Position numbers and translations under genes: made by a program. A stretch of DNA of 24,465 nt from Chara braunii. Taxonomy: Eukaryota; Streptophyta; Charophyceae; Charales; Characeae. Below the pieces are notes generated by a model. That model saw only the letters and a program-made list of their open reading frames with translations. It had not been told where the DNA came from and did not search any database. The stretch spans positions 3,167,371 through 3,191,835 of the forward strand of contig BFEA01000029.1 in NCBI GenBank assembly GCA_003427395.1, read 5' to 3'. Shown in pieces: positions 9,001 through 18,652 of the stretch. Position 1 is the first letter of the stretch. Every line of letters begins with the position of its first letter.

Positions 9001-10518
9001 TCCTGCTCGCTACATGTTCATCTAGATGCAGGCCACGGACGAAAACCTACACAAATGCAAAGTCCACACCAACTCCGACCCCGAGACAAGGGAAGGTACA
9101 GAATGAGCGGCTGCTATAGTAGATGACAAGAGAACACATTCCTTCTGGCGTATGGAACACATTGAGCTGGTTAGTCAGGGTTGATAGCCCTTGGTTTATA
9201 CAATCTCAGCATAAGATCCCAAGCCCTAGGCACATCCAATCCTAGCATAAGATCCCACTACAGCCAAGCAATGCACTATTTCCTGTTGAACAGTGCAGGT
9301 CCTCTGCAGAATTGGCTGCTGGCATTTAGTCCTCAAGTCCAAGACTGGCCATCTCCAGCCTTTAAACTGTCCATCTGCAGGCTTACTCCTAACAGTTGGC
9401 GCACTAAAAACCCTGACAATGAAGGCGAAGATCCAGCTGTCCACTGCTTGTCATACACAGCTTCAATCACCTCTTTCCTGCCTATACAATGCTACTCCGG
9501 CAGATTATGGGGGTTCAAATTTGACTTGGGAATGCAGGACCACCGGAAATAGTTTCAAGGAAACATCACAGGCAGTCTGGTTTCCGGCTGCAAGAATAGC
9601 CCATCCAACGTCCAAATAGCGATTCCCAGTTCCATTCTAGACGAGTACACCCAGTAGAGTTGCCAAATGTTGACCAGATACATCGGCGAGAAAGAAACCT
9701 GACAATGCACGCCACAAACCACAGAAACACGTGGCATCTTTTCCACTGCCAACTCCTGGGCCGGTGGCAGAGTTTCACCGCTCATCTCTATGAGATGGCT
9801 ATATAGATGATTCATTGTCGTGACAGTGCACCCAGGCAGCCATGATCAGCCACTTGTCTGGTCCGCAGGGGATAGTCGTGTCTAGCGAAGAAGGCATATG
9901 CTATTCCAACAGCACAAAACGTGGAATACGGTCTGGGAAGGGATTCAGGGGAAAGTCTCTCAGCAGGTTGTGACTGAGGGATCCTCCCAGCATTCACAAA
10001 GTTAGGAGCACCAGCAAAAACACTGTGGCTCTCCACAGAGCAATGCATACGCATTGCAGGAGCTCGACAATAGCACCCTGAGTCTCTGACTATACTCTAT
10101 ATGAGCCTTGTAATGTCCAACTCGCAGTGAGTACAAAACAGTCAGATTTTGTCTTTGATGCTGAAAAAAATACCCCTTTGTCGAGGAATTTCGTTTGTCC
10201 ATGTTATTCGCTAAATTTGGTTTTGCTTTTAGCTACTTGCTACCTTTTTCAAGGCAGACCGGACTTGATCTTCTACTACAAATTGAGTTTGTTTCATATG
10301 CCCCTCTGTGTAGGCCCAAGGCCACGGCTCTTGCCCGGTTTCACTATAATAATATGACACTACACACAAACAAAGGTATCTATCGTACGTATATACTCAT
10401 ATAAGCCATTGGTCTTTCTTTTATAAGGCACTTCAACATATCAGCAAGCAGTCAAACCTCATCTGCATAGGCCATTTTTTGGCTCTCATAAAGAGGGCAC
10501 GCAAGGCAAGGACAGGAC
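9001..10518. other. Unassigned DNA
   Basis: A small direct repeat, CAGCATAAGATCCCA and a variant, stands at 9207 and 9244. Minus-strand open stretches at 9696-9790 (MSGETLPPAQELAVEKMPRV, with a GTTTCT that could be a donor) and 9812-10054 look protein-like but lack a convincing pair of splice sites or any domain. I leave them uncalled. Confidence 0.4.
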
Positions 10519-10597
10519 CTGCATTATGTCAATGCGTTGATTTTTGAGGTAATTGAAAAGCTCCTCATGGACACTGCCCGTGACATCTGCAACACGC
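10519..10597 (-). CDS. Possible internal exon, unidentified protein
   Basis: The minus-strand exon lies between acceptor GGGCTGTGTCAG and donor ATGCAG|GTCCTG. It gives one base plus 26 codons, RVADVTGSVHEELF then NYLKNQRIDIMQ. The peptide is well mixed in composition and helix-like, with no low-complexity bias, and both borders follow the GT..AG rule. It starts in phase 2 and ends in phase 0. The frame is also open upstream of the acceptor for about 20 codons, so the 5' border is uncertain. No partner exon with matching phase was recognised and I do not know the family. Confidence 0.35.
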
Positions 10598-12040
10598 CTG
10601 ACACAGCCCACAAGGTAGTGAAGGACATCCTCACCAAATAGAAGAGCCACCCTACATCCACCTTTCATTACAAACAATCAATGCCCCCCCCCCCAAACAC
10701 AGGCTATGGATTATGTAGGAAATTGTCCACATCAGAGAATGCATTATGCGTGGCATACTCCCTAAGTAGTAGCATCCATTGATGCAACTGATTGCGTCCG
10801 AAAGGTGCAGGTCAGCGCGGACTGTCTTCATATGTTACTGACGACATCTTGCCTCAGTGGCAGGCCCAAGTTTTCTGGTTGGCCGCAAGGACATCTCAGA
10901 TACCTTTCGTAGAAGACTTACGAGATGCTGCCGACGGATCAATTTTCAAAATGGCTTCGGTCAATAGCACTTTATTGATACCTCACCTGTGACTACCAGG
11001 AGACTGTCTATTTACTGTATAGGGTTTTCCTGGTTGGCTTTCTTGCAGTGCTAAGCCCGACTCAGGTTGACCCCAATTACATCCACAGAAAACTGGAACA
11101 GGTTCAGGAGGCAAGGTTGCAAAAGCGCTACTGGTTCAAGCAGTGCTCGGTAGAAAAGAGGTTGGCAAGAATGCCCCACTGGAACAAGACTTTGGAATAA
11201 GGAATACGACCGGACATGCACAAGGAATGCTGAACCAACCCGACAGAACCGCATAGGCAACAAAACTCAAAACAGCAGAGACATCCTGTGGCAAGCTTGA
11301 TGAGGAGCACAGAACAACCCGAAGAAGCAGTTGAAGCAGACGCTCTACTACGAGAGAAGCTCTGCAAGTTATTCCGATGCATGTGCAACTCGCACCTTAC
11401 AACACAGCTGTAAGGGAAGGGTTATACAGATCCACAGAATGACACTGCTAATGTACAAAGGGACTTCTAGAAGTCGAGTCCTCACAGCTTACAACCCATC
11501 TGTAAGGGGAGGGATATACAGAGTTTTGACCACACCGTCATGGGCAGAAAAGTAGCCGAGAGGGATACACAATGCTCAACTGTTTGTCCCAAGGTCGTGC
11601 TGCAGTGAGAAAGACTGTTACAAAACCAATCTTCCCGAAGAATTGTCATCACAGCAGCAAATGCCAGAACTGCACTAACCTCACATCCCGCTTGTGAGAC
11701 ACCGCCACACCCACCAACACCTCTTGCAGGTGAGGCACCTGCAACCCGAACAGCCATTACAGTTCACATGGAAGCCTAGCCTCTGTCACCATAAAGAGGA
11801 AGGCATGCTTCCACATGAGGGTACGGCAGCAAAGGAACGTGCCGCTTCAAGCAATGCAAGAAGGTCACAACTGCAGCAAACAAAGAGAAGTTTGCTCTGC
11901 TAGTTGGTTTGAGAAACTGCTTCCGCTGCACATACCTCTCCGTTGGAATATGTGACCGAGTATCTTAACACTTTTAACAACCGCCTAGTAAGACAAGGTC
12001 AACATCAACGACTCTTTGCCGTTCGCAAGGTTCCAGGCAT
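10598..12040. other. Unassigned DNA with one local duplication
   Basis: A 35-bp segment containing CTTACAAC..CTGTAAGGG and a GGGTATATACAGA-like end occurs at about 11396 and, diverged, at about 11488 (92-bp spacing). A + strand stretch at 10800-10990 is open and protein-like (VTDDILPQWQAQVFWLAART) but has no recognised domain. No RNA gene is visible. Confidence 0.4.
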
Positions 12041-12045
12041 ATTAT

Positions 12046-12051
12046 TTTATT
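12046..12051 (-). promoter_or_regulatory. Possible polyadenylation signal AATAAA for the kinase gene
   Basis: AATAAA reads on the minus strand about 340 bp past the proposed stop codon of the kinase. The surrounding DNA is AT-rich, so chance occurrence is likely enough that this stays tentative. Confidence 0.2.
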
Positions 12052-12120
12052 ATTATATACACTAAAACAGATACAAAGCATCTGAAAAAAACACTGAGTG
12101 CCATCATCAACTGAAAAACA

Positions 12121-12223
12121 GTCCGGTTCGGAAACACAATCGAGACGAGAATAGAAAATTGGAATGATACACAGACGATTAGCATGGCCCCTGCGGAGCA
12201 TAAATCGAGGAATGGTCGAAATT
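12121..12223 (+). pseudogene. U6 snRNA pseudogene (processed, internally deleted)
   Basis: The sequence follows the U6 spliceosomal RNA: a 5' stem GTCCGGTTCGGAAAC, then AAAATTGGAATGATACACAG, then GATTAGCATGGCCCCTGCG, then GCATAAATCGAGGAATGGTC and a 3' end GAAATTC. Two defects show it is not functional. The invariant ACAGAGA box reads ACACAGA, and the bases between CCCCTGCG and GCATAAATCG, which form part of the U6 internal stem-loop, are missing. It is followed by an A15 run rather than the T run that ends a polymerase III gene, which indicates retroposition. The region after position 15 is also longer than usual before AAAATTGG. Confidence 0.85.
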
Positions 12224-12224
12224 C

Positions 12225-12260
12225 AAAAAAAAAAAAAAACATTGAAAAAACAAAAAAAAC
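12225..12260 (+). repeat. A-rich tail of the U6 retropseudogene
   Basis: An A15 run (12225-12239) is followed by more A-rich sequence, as left by LINE-driven reverse transcription. No clear target-site duplication was found on the two sides. Confidence 0.7.
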
Positions 12261-12388
12261 TAATAGAATGAATGCTGGGAACCACGAGTTAGAACCACAA
12301 TCAGCTATACCTGTAACGGTCCCAGTGGACACAGTGACTGCACTGATTCCTGCAAATCAGATACAGGTAGAAATGCAGTCGCATGCGC

Positions 12389-12491
12389 TCATACTAAGGC
12401 ACTAACATCCAGATCGCCTGCCAAGCATGGGACAGAAAACCCGGGTCGTCTGTGCTGAAGAGATTTACGTTGTAGTAACAGTTGTGAGACT
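12389..12491 (-). CDS. Proposed last exon of the TTBK-like kinase
   Basis: A strong polypyrimidine tract ending CCCTCTCAAG is followed by an open stretch to TGA at 12391-12389. It fits the phase left by the previous exon (two bases, completing an Arg codon) and encodes about 34 residues, from VSQLLLQRKSLQHRRPGF to LDVSALV. The acceptor is AAG rather than CAG. This C-terminal tail has no known motif, so the exon rests on splice signal and phase only. A further exon beyond a donor inside this stretch cannot be excluded. Confidence 0.4.
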
Positions 12492-12903
12492 CTTGAGAGG
12501 GAAAAAGGGGGAAAGAAAATTGAGGCTGAAGCCTGCAGGTCCCCAAGCTGCACCCAAAGCCACTCCAAATAATCAGAATACATTTCACCTCTTAAAGACA
12601 AAGCCCTACCAGTTGTAAACTACAGGCCATCCTTCAGACAAAGATTGATATCAACTTTGCTACGGTTACCACAACACTGTAACGCAGCAACATTTTGGAG
12701 GACGTCCAAACCAGCAGTACAAAGTGCAAAATCGCCCCATGGGGCCCATGCATCAATTTCATACACACACACTTCAGTTTAAGCATACGGACATTCAACA
12801 TTTTGGCTGGCTCTGGAGACGAAAAGGCTGCGGAACGGCATGAACATCCTCTCAACCATATGGCAGTGCCAAAGTTTCTCAAGCTATTAAAAAAAAAACT
12901 CAC

Positions 12904-12977
12904 CGTGACAGAGGAGCAGGCGGAGCCAGTGCAGCTGGAGCTGATTCTTCTACATCCCAATCGTACAGCTGATCATG
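12904..12977 (-). CDS. TTBK-like kinase, exon after the kinase domain
   Basis: The exon lies between acceptor CTATGGGCAG and the strong donor CACG|GTGAGT. It encodes HDQLYDWDVEESAPAALAPP and a few more residues, ending in phase 2. YDWD corresponds to the acidic DWE motif that closes the kinase domain of TTBK and other CK1 proteins. The Ala/Pro-rich remainder is probably the start of an unstructured tail. Confidence 0.75.
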
Positions 12978-13682
12978 CTGCCCATAGAATGCCAGTAAGA
13001 AGGATGGGTGGTAAGTAGCTAAATCAGTTCGACCTTCATGCCAGAGACAACTCAGACAAGTCAGAGAAGGTGAAAGCTTGAACACTCACATTCCTGCCAG
13101 TGAAAGTGGATGACAAGGCAAGTGATGCTCCACATCCATCATCATACTAACAGAAAGCGAACTGCAGCATCCTTCAACATTCAGCTGCATGGAAAGCATA
13201 CTGCTATCACCGCCCCCCATACAACCAGAATACGACACCCATGGGCACCTCCCTTCCACCCATCCCCAAGCGCTGAACGCACAATGTGATATCCCCTGAC
13301 ACTTCCCCTCCCTCCCTTCATGTGCAGAAGGCGTATAACTTGATACCCCTAAAGACTCCATGTCTCTCCCCAGGCACAGGGAACATAACGCAGTTCAATG
13401 GGCATGGTCCTAGGGATTATCCCAGTTCAATGGTCTGAGCTCTTGTGCCGTAAGCCAGAAAGAAAGAAGCCAGTAGCATGAGATCTTTAACATTACCAGC
13501 TAATTTAAGCCTGCATCGATGTTTGCCACGCTTATTTCGCACATATATTCCAACGAGTTACGAGTTCATGAATGTCAACACTATCATTGAGCTAGATCAC
13601 ATATCAAAGCAAGGAGGGGGTGGGAACCCATAATAGGTTTTCAGTGCAACTTTTCAGATGACTGTTATGGTGGCTACCTTAC

Positions 13683-13784
13683 CGTGTACCCAAGGCGATT
13701 GTGCAGATTTTCCAGAAGCTGCAACAGATAGTTATAGTCGGGTTCGTCGTGAAACTCGAGCGCACGAAGATACCTTGCAAATGA
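13683..13784 (-). CDS. TTBK-like kinase, subdomain XI exon
   Basis: The 34 codons stand between acceptor TTGCGTTCCAG and donor ACG|GTAAGG, phase 0 at both ends. The peptide begins SFARYLRALEFHDEPDYNYL and ends NRLGYT. L-x-F-x-x-x-PDY is the hallmark near the end of CK1-type kinase domains (TTBK has LDYF..PDY). It is followed by the expected amphipathic helix LLQLLENLHNRL. Confidence 0.85.
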
Positions 13785-14277
13785 CTGGAACGCAAAAAAC
13801 ATTGGCACAGTAAGTAATTGCTCCTTCTAAGTGCAGTCCTTGACTAACATTGGCATCTTCTAAATTCCAGCTTTCCTAGCATAATTGATACTATTTGTAC
13901 TGTTTCCAAGAATATTGGGCAAGTTATGCCAACTAGCTCAATCAGTTGTCAACTAAATTAGTGTCAAGAGCTTAAATGTTTGGAAGCACCATTGATTGCA
14001 AAAGAGGTAAACACCAAAGGTAGGAACATAGCAAAATGAGGTTCCATCCACACTCACGGGTTACGAGATGAAGCACCACATTATCCATCGTCAGTCCTGC
14101 TGAAGCACTTCATGAAATTACAATCAATTTGCGCCGATTAGATGTCACACAGAGAAACCTAAACCAGGGAGGCAACATGAGTAACAGGAAAGGCATATAT
14201 CCACACGACGAATCCACCTGACAAGGCTGAAAGCACTGTAGCAACAACGTTGTACATGGCAGCTGAGAGTAACGTAC

Positions 14278-14361
14278 CAAAAGCTCCTCTGGCAGTTCAA
14301 TAGTCTTCGTCAGCAGGTGAGGATTCTTGTTAAAATGAGCTTTCAAGCCACGGACTTTGTC
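14278..14361 (-). CDS. TTBK-like kinase, exon between subdomains X and XI
   Basis: The 28 codons stand between acceptor TGCTGTGCAG and donor TTG|GTACGT, phase 0 at both ends. The peptide begins DKVRGLKAHFNKNPHLL and ends ELPEELL. It matches the CK1/TTBK segment in which a K-E-K helix is followed by the LP-x-E-(F/L) motif. Confidence 0.85.
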
Positions 14362-14859
14362 CTGCACAGCACAGGAATAGACACAGACGATTGGGATCGT
14401 TGCCCGACCTCAGAAACCCACCAGAGGAAATGCTTGCTCTAAGGTTCCACTCCCTCACAGAAACATTCTCACCACAATGCAGCAATGCCAGGCATCAAGC
14501 AGAGAATGCATCATCATGCTCGCTAGGCATGTTCCGACTCCATCACACGTGTGTGGAGACACCAAGTGCTTGCCCCTTCTGTCACCTGGAGCCCTGCTGA
14601 ATGCATGAAGGGTTGTGCAGAGTTGTCGGACCCTGCACAAGTACATCCGATGCGTTGCAATAACATGGGATGCTGATTGAGATGCCTTGCTGTCCATTGG
14701 TCACTGCAAATGTCATTGTCAGTCCACTCATATCATTGTCAGACATTCCAGTTTCCGCTAATGCTGCATCTCTGATTCATCCTTGGGGCAAGTTGACGCT
14801 GAAGAACATGCAAGGGCGTTATGATTGGCACAAGATTCAATCACTTCCCATCACTTCAA

Positions 14860-15420
14860 ACTCTTGTGCAACCCAGAGATTGAACCCACGCTCTCAATTG
14901 CAGCTCTGAAAAACGGTTTTCGGCACACATACAACTCGTTATCACTTGAGGAAAACTTTCCAAAAGAGAAGAGATGGAGACATGACCGATTTGCACAAAA
15001 ATCTCCGGAAAAAGCCCTCAATTTCCCTTACTCAATCCACCAAGGTACCGGACACACAGTCCACAATCTCCCGGTCTACATGCCTACTATATCAAACGTT
15101 CTGCCCTCCTGTCTGCATGGTTTCCGGCGAAGCCGGCCTCCCTACTCGATGCTGCCAGCTCAAACTGAACTGCCAAACCAACATCAACAATATTTTTTAT
15201 CATGTTGTCTAGGAACGTTTTTGGGACCGAGTCACCACAATGCGACCAACACACTAGCCACCAGAAACACCACACAGGTTCAAATCCTGACGTCCAACCA
15301 ACAAAAACCCAAAACACGCGCAAGCGGCACACCAGAGATCGAATCCCGGCTGCTTCACTCAAGCTGCAACAACAAACAAGAAACTCGGGATCAAACCCCG
15401 GTGATCCAAGCAGAGGGCCT
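14860..15420. repeat. Cluster of tRNA B-box-like motifs (possible SINE relics)
   Basis: Four T-arm-like motifs occur within 560 bp: GGGTTCAATCTC on minus near 14880, GGTTCAAATCC on + near 15278, AGATCGAATCCC on + near 15335, and GGTTTGATCCC on minus near 15395. None has a matching A box at the right distance, so no tRNA is called. They lie in kinase intron 2. A 237-residue open frame crosses the stretch but has no domain and is probably chance. Confidence 0.25.
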
Positions 15421-16012
15421 CCTCATTTTCACAGTAGCAATCCCAATCGGCCCAGATTTTGCAGTCCTCCACTACCCGGCACCAATGCTGGACTTTGTCC
15501 AGCTCAACAGGTCAGCTCCGGATGTAGTGGTGGTTTAAGGCACCTGGATAGCACTGCTGCTGGGCCATAGTCTCATGCCGCCTATCCACCATCCAAACGT
15601 CGGCGAGCACCCAAGCACAGAGGTATTCTGGGCATTGTTTTTGGAAATCCAGGTCACCAGGCTGCTTGCGTCTATAGACTTCTGTACCATACTCACGGAG
15701 TGACGAGCCAGCTCTACCCAAAACCCACCCCCGGGCACGTGTGGGTGCCAAAGGGTGGGTCCACGTCAGTACCAGTTTCCCTGTCACATCAATAGGTACA
15801 CCCATTCTACACAAGCACCCTCCCATGTGGCCAGGCAGTGACTGGTGACCGCGCGCTACCGTGGTTACGTGGCACCATATTTCAATTATTTTGGGAGTCC
15901 AAAAAAAAGCAATCCAAGCATCCAATGACAATGCCAACCAGTCTTTCAATAAATCCACGAGTAATATTTTGATATTCTTTCGAGTCAGCAGCTCATCATC
16001 TTGTGCATTTAC

Positions 16013-16108
16013 CTTATCTGATGAAGTTGACCTCCAAGGTAGATCACCTTCTAGAAACTCAACGAGTACATATAGTAATGACCACAAGTCATCTCGCCGT
16101 CCGAGGTC
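16013..16108 (-). CDS. TTBK-like kinase, subdomain IX exon
   Basis: The 32 codons stand between acceptor CCCCTTTCAG and donor AAG|GTAAAT, phase 0 at both ends. The peptide begins DLGRRDDLWSLLYVLVEFLE and continues GDLPWRSTSSDK. RRDDLWSL carries the invariant Asp of subdomain IX, and the LVEF..G.LPWR run is typical of CK1 and TTBK. It continues the previous exon exactly (NAHMCK|DLGRRDD). Reading through the donor stays open for a long way but is intronic. Confidence 0.93.
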
Positions 16109-16588
16109 CTGAAAGGGGTAAGAACGTATCCAACAGTTAAAATAAGCTATTCAGTAACAGGCTTAAGTAACAGGCAGGCAGGCATCGACCATCCCAAAAA
16201 TGCATTTTAATCATCGAAGCTTCTGCTATTCAGGTTAACAAAAGGCGTGAACTGGGCAATAGAAGGGAATGCTGCCACCACCTTCTCCCACTCTGTTTGT
16301 CTGGACCAGGTTCAGAACCTATGTTGGGTATGCTACTATACTCTTTTGCGACTCCCGTTCTTTATCATTCAGTCGTTGCTGCAGATGTAAGAATACGGAC
16401 CAGAGGTCTTCTGTCGCCGTGAAATATGCAACAGCAATTCCAAGCAAGGCTGAATTTCCGGTCCCACCGGGGCCCCCTTCCCCAACCGGAACCGGGCCGG
16501 TGGTACCGGCCGGTGGAGAGCGCCGGTTCCCCCCTGGTGGAAATTTGCGCACTTCGACGGGGGGGGGGGGGCGTTTCAAATTTTTTTA

Positions 16589-16631
16589 GGGCCGGTAGGC
16601 CTCCATGCGGGTCGTGGAGGCCTCCCGGCCC
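16589..16631. repeat. Inverted repeat, 17-bp arms, 9-nt loop
   Basis: GGGCCGGTAGGCCTCCA at 16589-16605 pairs with 16615-16631 at 16 of 17 positions. T-rich and A-rich flanks extend the pairing further. Confidence 0.9.
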
Positions 16632-16660
16632 CGAAAAAAAAACAAACCGGGTCCTGTTGG

Positions 16661-16758
16661 CCCGCCAGAATGCTCAAAAACTGGCGGCCTATCTGGGCCG
16701 TCGATCTAGTCAGATCTGCGGCCCAGATAGGCCGCCAGTTTTTGAACATTCGGGCGGG
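16661..16758. repeat. Long hairpin, two 40-bp arms, 18-nt loop
   Basis: The arm 16661-16700 (starts CCCGCCAGAATGCTCAAAAA) is the reverse complement of 16719-16758 at about 38 of 40 positions. The loop is 16701-16718. It could be extruded as a cruciform or, if transcribed, give a small-RNA-type hairpin. Confidence 0.93.
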
Positions 16759-17040
16759 AAACCGTCCGGAGTTCTTGGAGGCGAACAACGATCCCCAAGC
16801 ACAGGCCCAACCTCCCCGCCTCCTGCCTCTGCTTTCGAACAACCATCCCCAAGACCCGTCACTTCGACACTTCGTCGAAAGTGAGCGAGGTCGAGAATGC
16901 GTCGCCCTCCCCCAAGTCCATCTGCAAGCCGTCAGCCCCCCCACGTCAACCCCCCCCACGTCAGCCCCCCCCACGTCCGCCCCGGCCAAGGATCGACATC
17001 GCCCCGGCCCGCCGTCCATTGGTAACGGTGAGTCTGTCTG

Positions 17041-17192
17041 TTTCTTCTTCTTCGTACTACCTCCTTCTTCTTCTTCTTCTATTCTTCTTCTTCTATTCTT
17101 CTTCTTCTATTCTTCTTCTTCTATTCTTCTTCGTCTTACTATCTCCTTCTTCTTCTTCTTCTTCTTCTTCTTCTTCTTCTTCTTCTTCTTCT
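17041..17192 (+). repeat. (TTC)n microsatellite
   Basis: TTC units with a few TATTC interruptions run for about 150 bp. Poly-Ser and poly-Phe or poly-Glu frames over it are artefacts. Confidence 0.95.
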
Positions 17193-17299
17193 GGCAGAGC
17201 CGAAGTCCGAAGTTTGCGAAGTAGAGAGAGAGAGAGAGAAGTAGTGGGCGCGCGTGGAGGAGGGTAGTGGGCGCGCGCGGAGGGTAGCGGGCGCACGCG

Positions 17300-17301
<2 letters not shown>

Positions 17302-17383
<82 letters not shown>

Positions 17384-17695
17384 GAGAGAGGGGGAGGGGG
17401 GCAGTGGACGTGCGGGGAGGAGGGTGGTGGGTGTGCGCCCACCATCAACCCGTGAATTTCGACCCCCCCCCCAACCCCAGGAATTTTTTTTTTGCAGATC
17501 AGTGATCACTGTTTTCTCTGCGGATTCGGGGAGATCTCGACAAGCCCAGTCCAACCCCATCATCAGAAAAAAAAAATAAAAAAAAATTGACCCGGTTTTG
17601 GCCCCAACCGGATTTCTGGTTGGACCACCGGGGTTCCAACCGGCCCAGTTGGGTCCGGTCAGGTCCAACCGGCCGGTGGCCAGTGCAGCCCTGAT
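17302..17695. repeat. Dispersed repeat copy 1, (AG)n plus conserved 3' part
   Basis: An (AG)n tract to about 17392 is followed by about 300 bp that recurs at 20352-20616. Shared landmarks are GTGGTGGGTGTG, CCCACCATCAACCC, CCAACCCCAGGAATTTTTTT, GGATTCGGGGAGATCTCGAC and the end GGCCAGTGCAGCCCTGAT. Copy 1 keeps about 27 bp (17645-17671 region) that copy 2 lacks between two AACCGGCC repeats. Confidence 0.9.
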
Positions 17696-17859
17696 ATGTA
17701 CCCAGTTGTTGTGATTCGGGAGATGAAGCGGTAGGCTCCAGCATGGAGAGGTTGTGATATAGGAATTCCCCAGTCGCCCGGTTTCCACGAGAAGTCTTCC
17801 TTTTATAAGGTGCTCCATTGGGTAGGAATGCTACGTTGGATTTGTGTTAGGTTGGTGGC

Positions 17860-18120
17860 CAGCGAGTGGCATCCTTTTAGTCTGGTGCGCAGTTCTCGTT
17901 CGCTGATCCAGTCGTTCTTCTCTTGTGACCAAATTTGCTTTATTTGCCACACCCCTTTCTCCACCCAGGATAACCATGGCCCGTAGGGACCAGGGCAAGC
18001 CGTCCGGATCCTTGATCCAGGGGTTGCAAAAGAGAGGTTGCCTCAAGGCCTCTTCTTTGTTTGCTGGTGCGCCGTGTTTGCTTGGCATCATGTGCCGCCA
18101 GGCTTTTAAGGTGGGGGTCA
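17860..18120 (-). mobile_element. Decayed LINE reverse-transcriptase C-terminal fragment
   Basis: In broken minus-strand frames the sequence gives QPLFCNPWIKDPDGLPWSLR, then in another frame HGYPGWRKGCGK, which ends in a stop. The pattern (P-L-F-x-NP-x-I..DG..W..G) resembles the segment after the reverse transcriptase core of plant and algal non-LTR elements. At least one frame change and stop codons show it is dead. The family assignment is by motif memory only. Confidence 0.35.
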
Positions 18121-18315
18121 GAATTCATTTTCGGCCTGGTAGTTTTGGCTTCTTCTGGATCTCTGGCTCAGCTGGATGCCGGATGATATGGCCGGATTCG
18201 GCATGCTGCCAAGGTAACATGTAGTCTGCTACTATGCGATCATTACCCTACAGCTAACCAAAGTGGCACATCCAAGGCAGATCGAGTTCCCCCCGCTGGA
18301 AAAAGTGACAAGTAC

Positions 18316-18427
18316 CTGCTGGAAAATGTGACAAGTCCTTCTCCAAGGCACATGCTCGGATAACTTGCTCATACTTCTGCGGATCCATCGACTTCCCGAA
18401 TAAAATGTTGTCCTGAATAGTCGCATT
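18316..18427 (-). pseudogene. Isolated exon of an ABCC-type (MRP) transporter
   Basis: A 112-nt minus-strand exon stands between acceptor TTTTCCGCTGCAG and donor CAGCAG|GTACTT. It encodes 37 residues, NATIQDNILFGKSMDPQKYE then QVIRACALEKDLSHFPA, plus one base. NATI-x-DNILFG and the Y-x-x-VI-x-x-CAL-x-x-DL pattern are typical of nucleotide-binding domain 1 of ABCC transporters, between the Q-loop and the signature motif. I found neither the Walker A exon nor the LSGGQ exon nearby. The exon lies inside kinase intron 1 on the same strand. It is probably a gene fragment carried there or a scaffolding error. About 23 bp at its 3' border, including TTGTCAC and TTTCCAGC, are repeated in tandem just beyond the donor. 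Confidence 0.75.
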
Positions 18428-18597
18428 CTGCAGCGGAAAAGATGCAGACTCCCCATGACCACATGAAAGGAGAGGAGGAAGCATAAATAATTTAGGGTTA
18501 AGTACGTTCATGTCACCTTTGAGTATCAAATGGGCAAAACAAACACGCATCGGCAAAGAAAACAGCACTGAGTTCGGAAAGGCAATGGAAGTACCAA

Positions 18598-18652
18598 CGG
18601 CTGTGGTGTCAGACCGAGTGCCGTATTTATAGGGGTCGGCTGTGGTGTCAGA
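18598..18652. repeat. 16-bp direct duplication at 39-bp spacing
   Basis: CGGCTGTGGTGTCAGA occurs at 18598-18613 and again at 18637-18652. Confidence 0.9.

Larger units (their letters stand above)
16425..17301. repeat. 5' part of a GC-rich dispersed element (copy 1) with foldback segments
   Basis: The element is marked by many CCGG-containing motifs near its left edge (CCGGTCCCACCGGGG, GGGCCGGTGG), by two long hairpins (listed separately), by three CCCCCCCACGTC units at 16938-16980, and by a TTC tract. The left end CAAGGCTG (16445) resembles the inverse of the right end CAGCCCTG (17693), like the CAGGG-type ends of hAT elements. No 8-bp target duplication is seen, so the class is uncertain. 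There is no transposase frame, so it would be non-autonomous. Confidence 0.45.

Noticed and set aside
10800-10992. Open, protein-like stretch on + (VTDDILPQWQAQVFWLAART)
   Set aside because: No recognised domain and no paired splice sites or partner exon. It was noted but not called.
14825-15538. A 237-residue open frame on +
   Set aside because: No domain, high Asn/His/Gln/Pro content, and it lies in intron 2 of the kinase over T-arm-like motifs. It is likely chance or a repeat.
15512-16012. Continuation of the kinase frame beyond the exon at 16013
   Set aside because: The frame stays open, but homology to kinases stops exactly at the GTAAAT donor and resumes at 14361, so this is intron.
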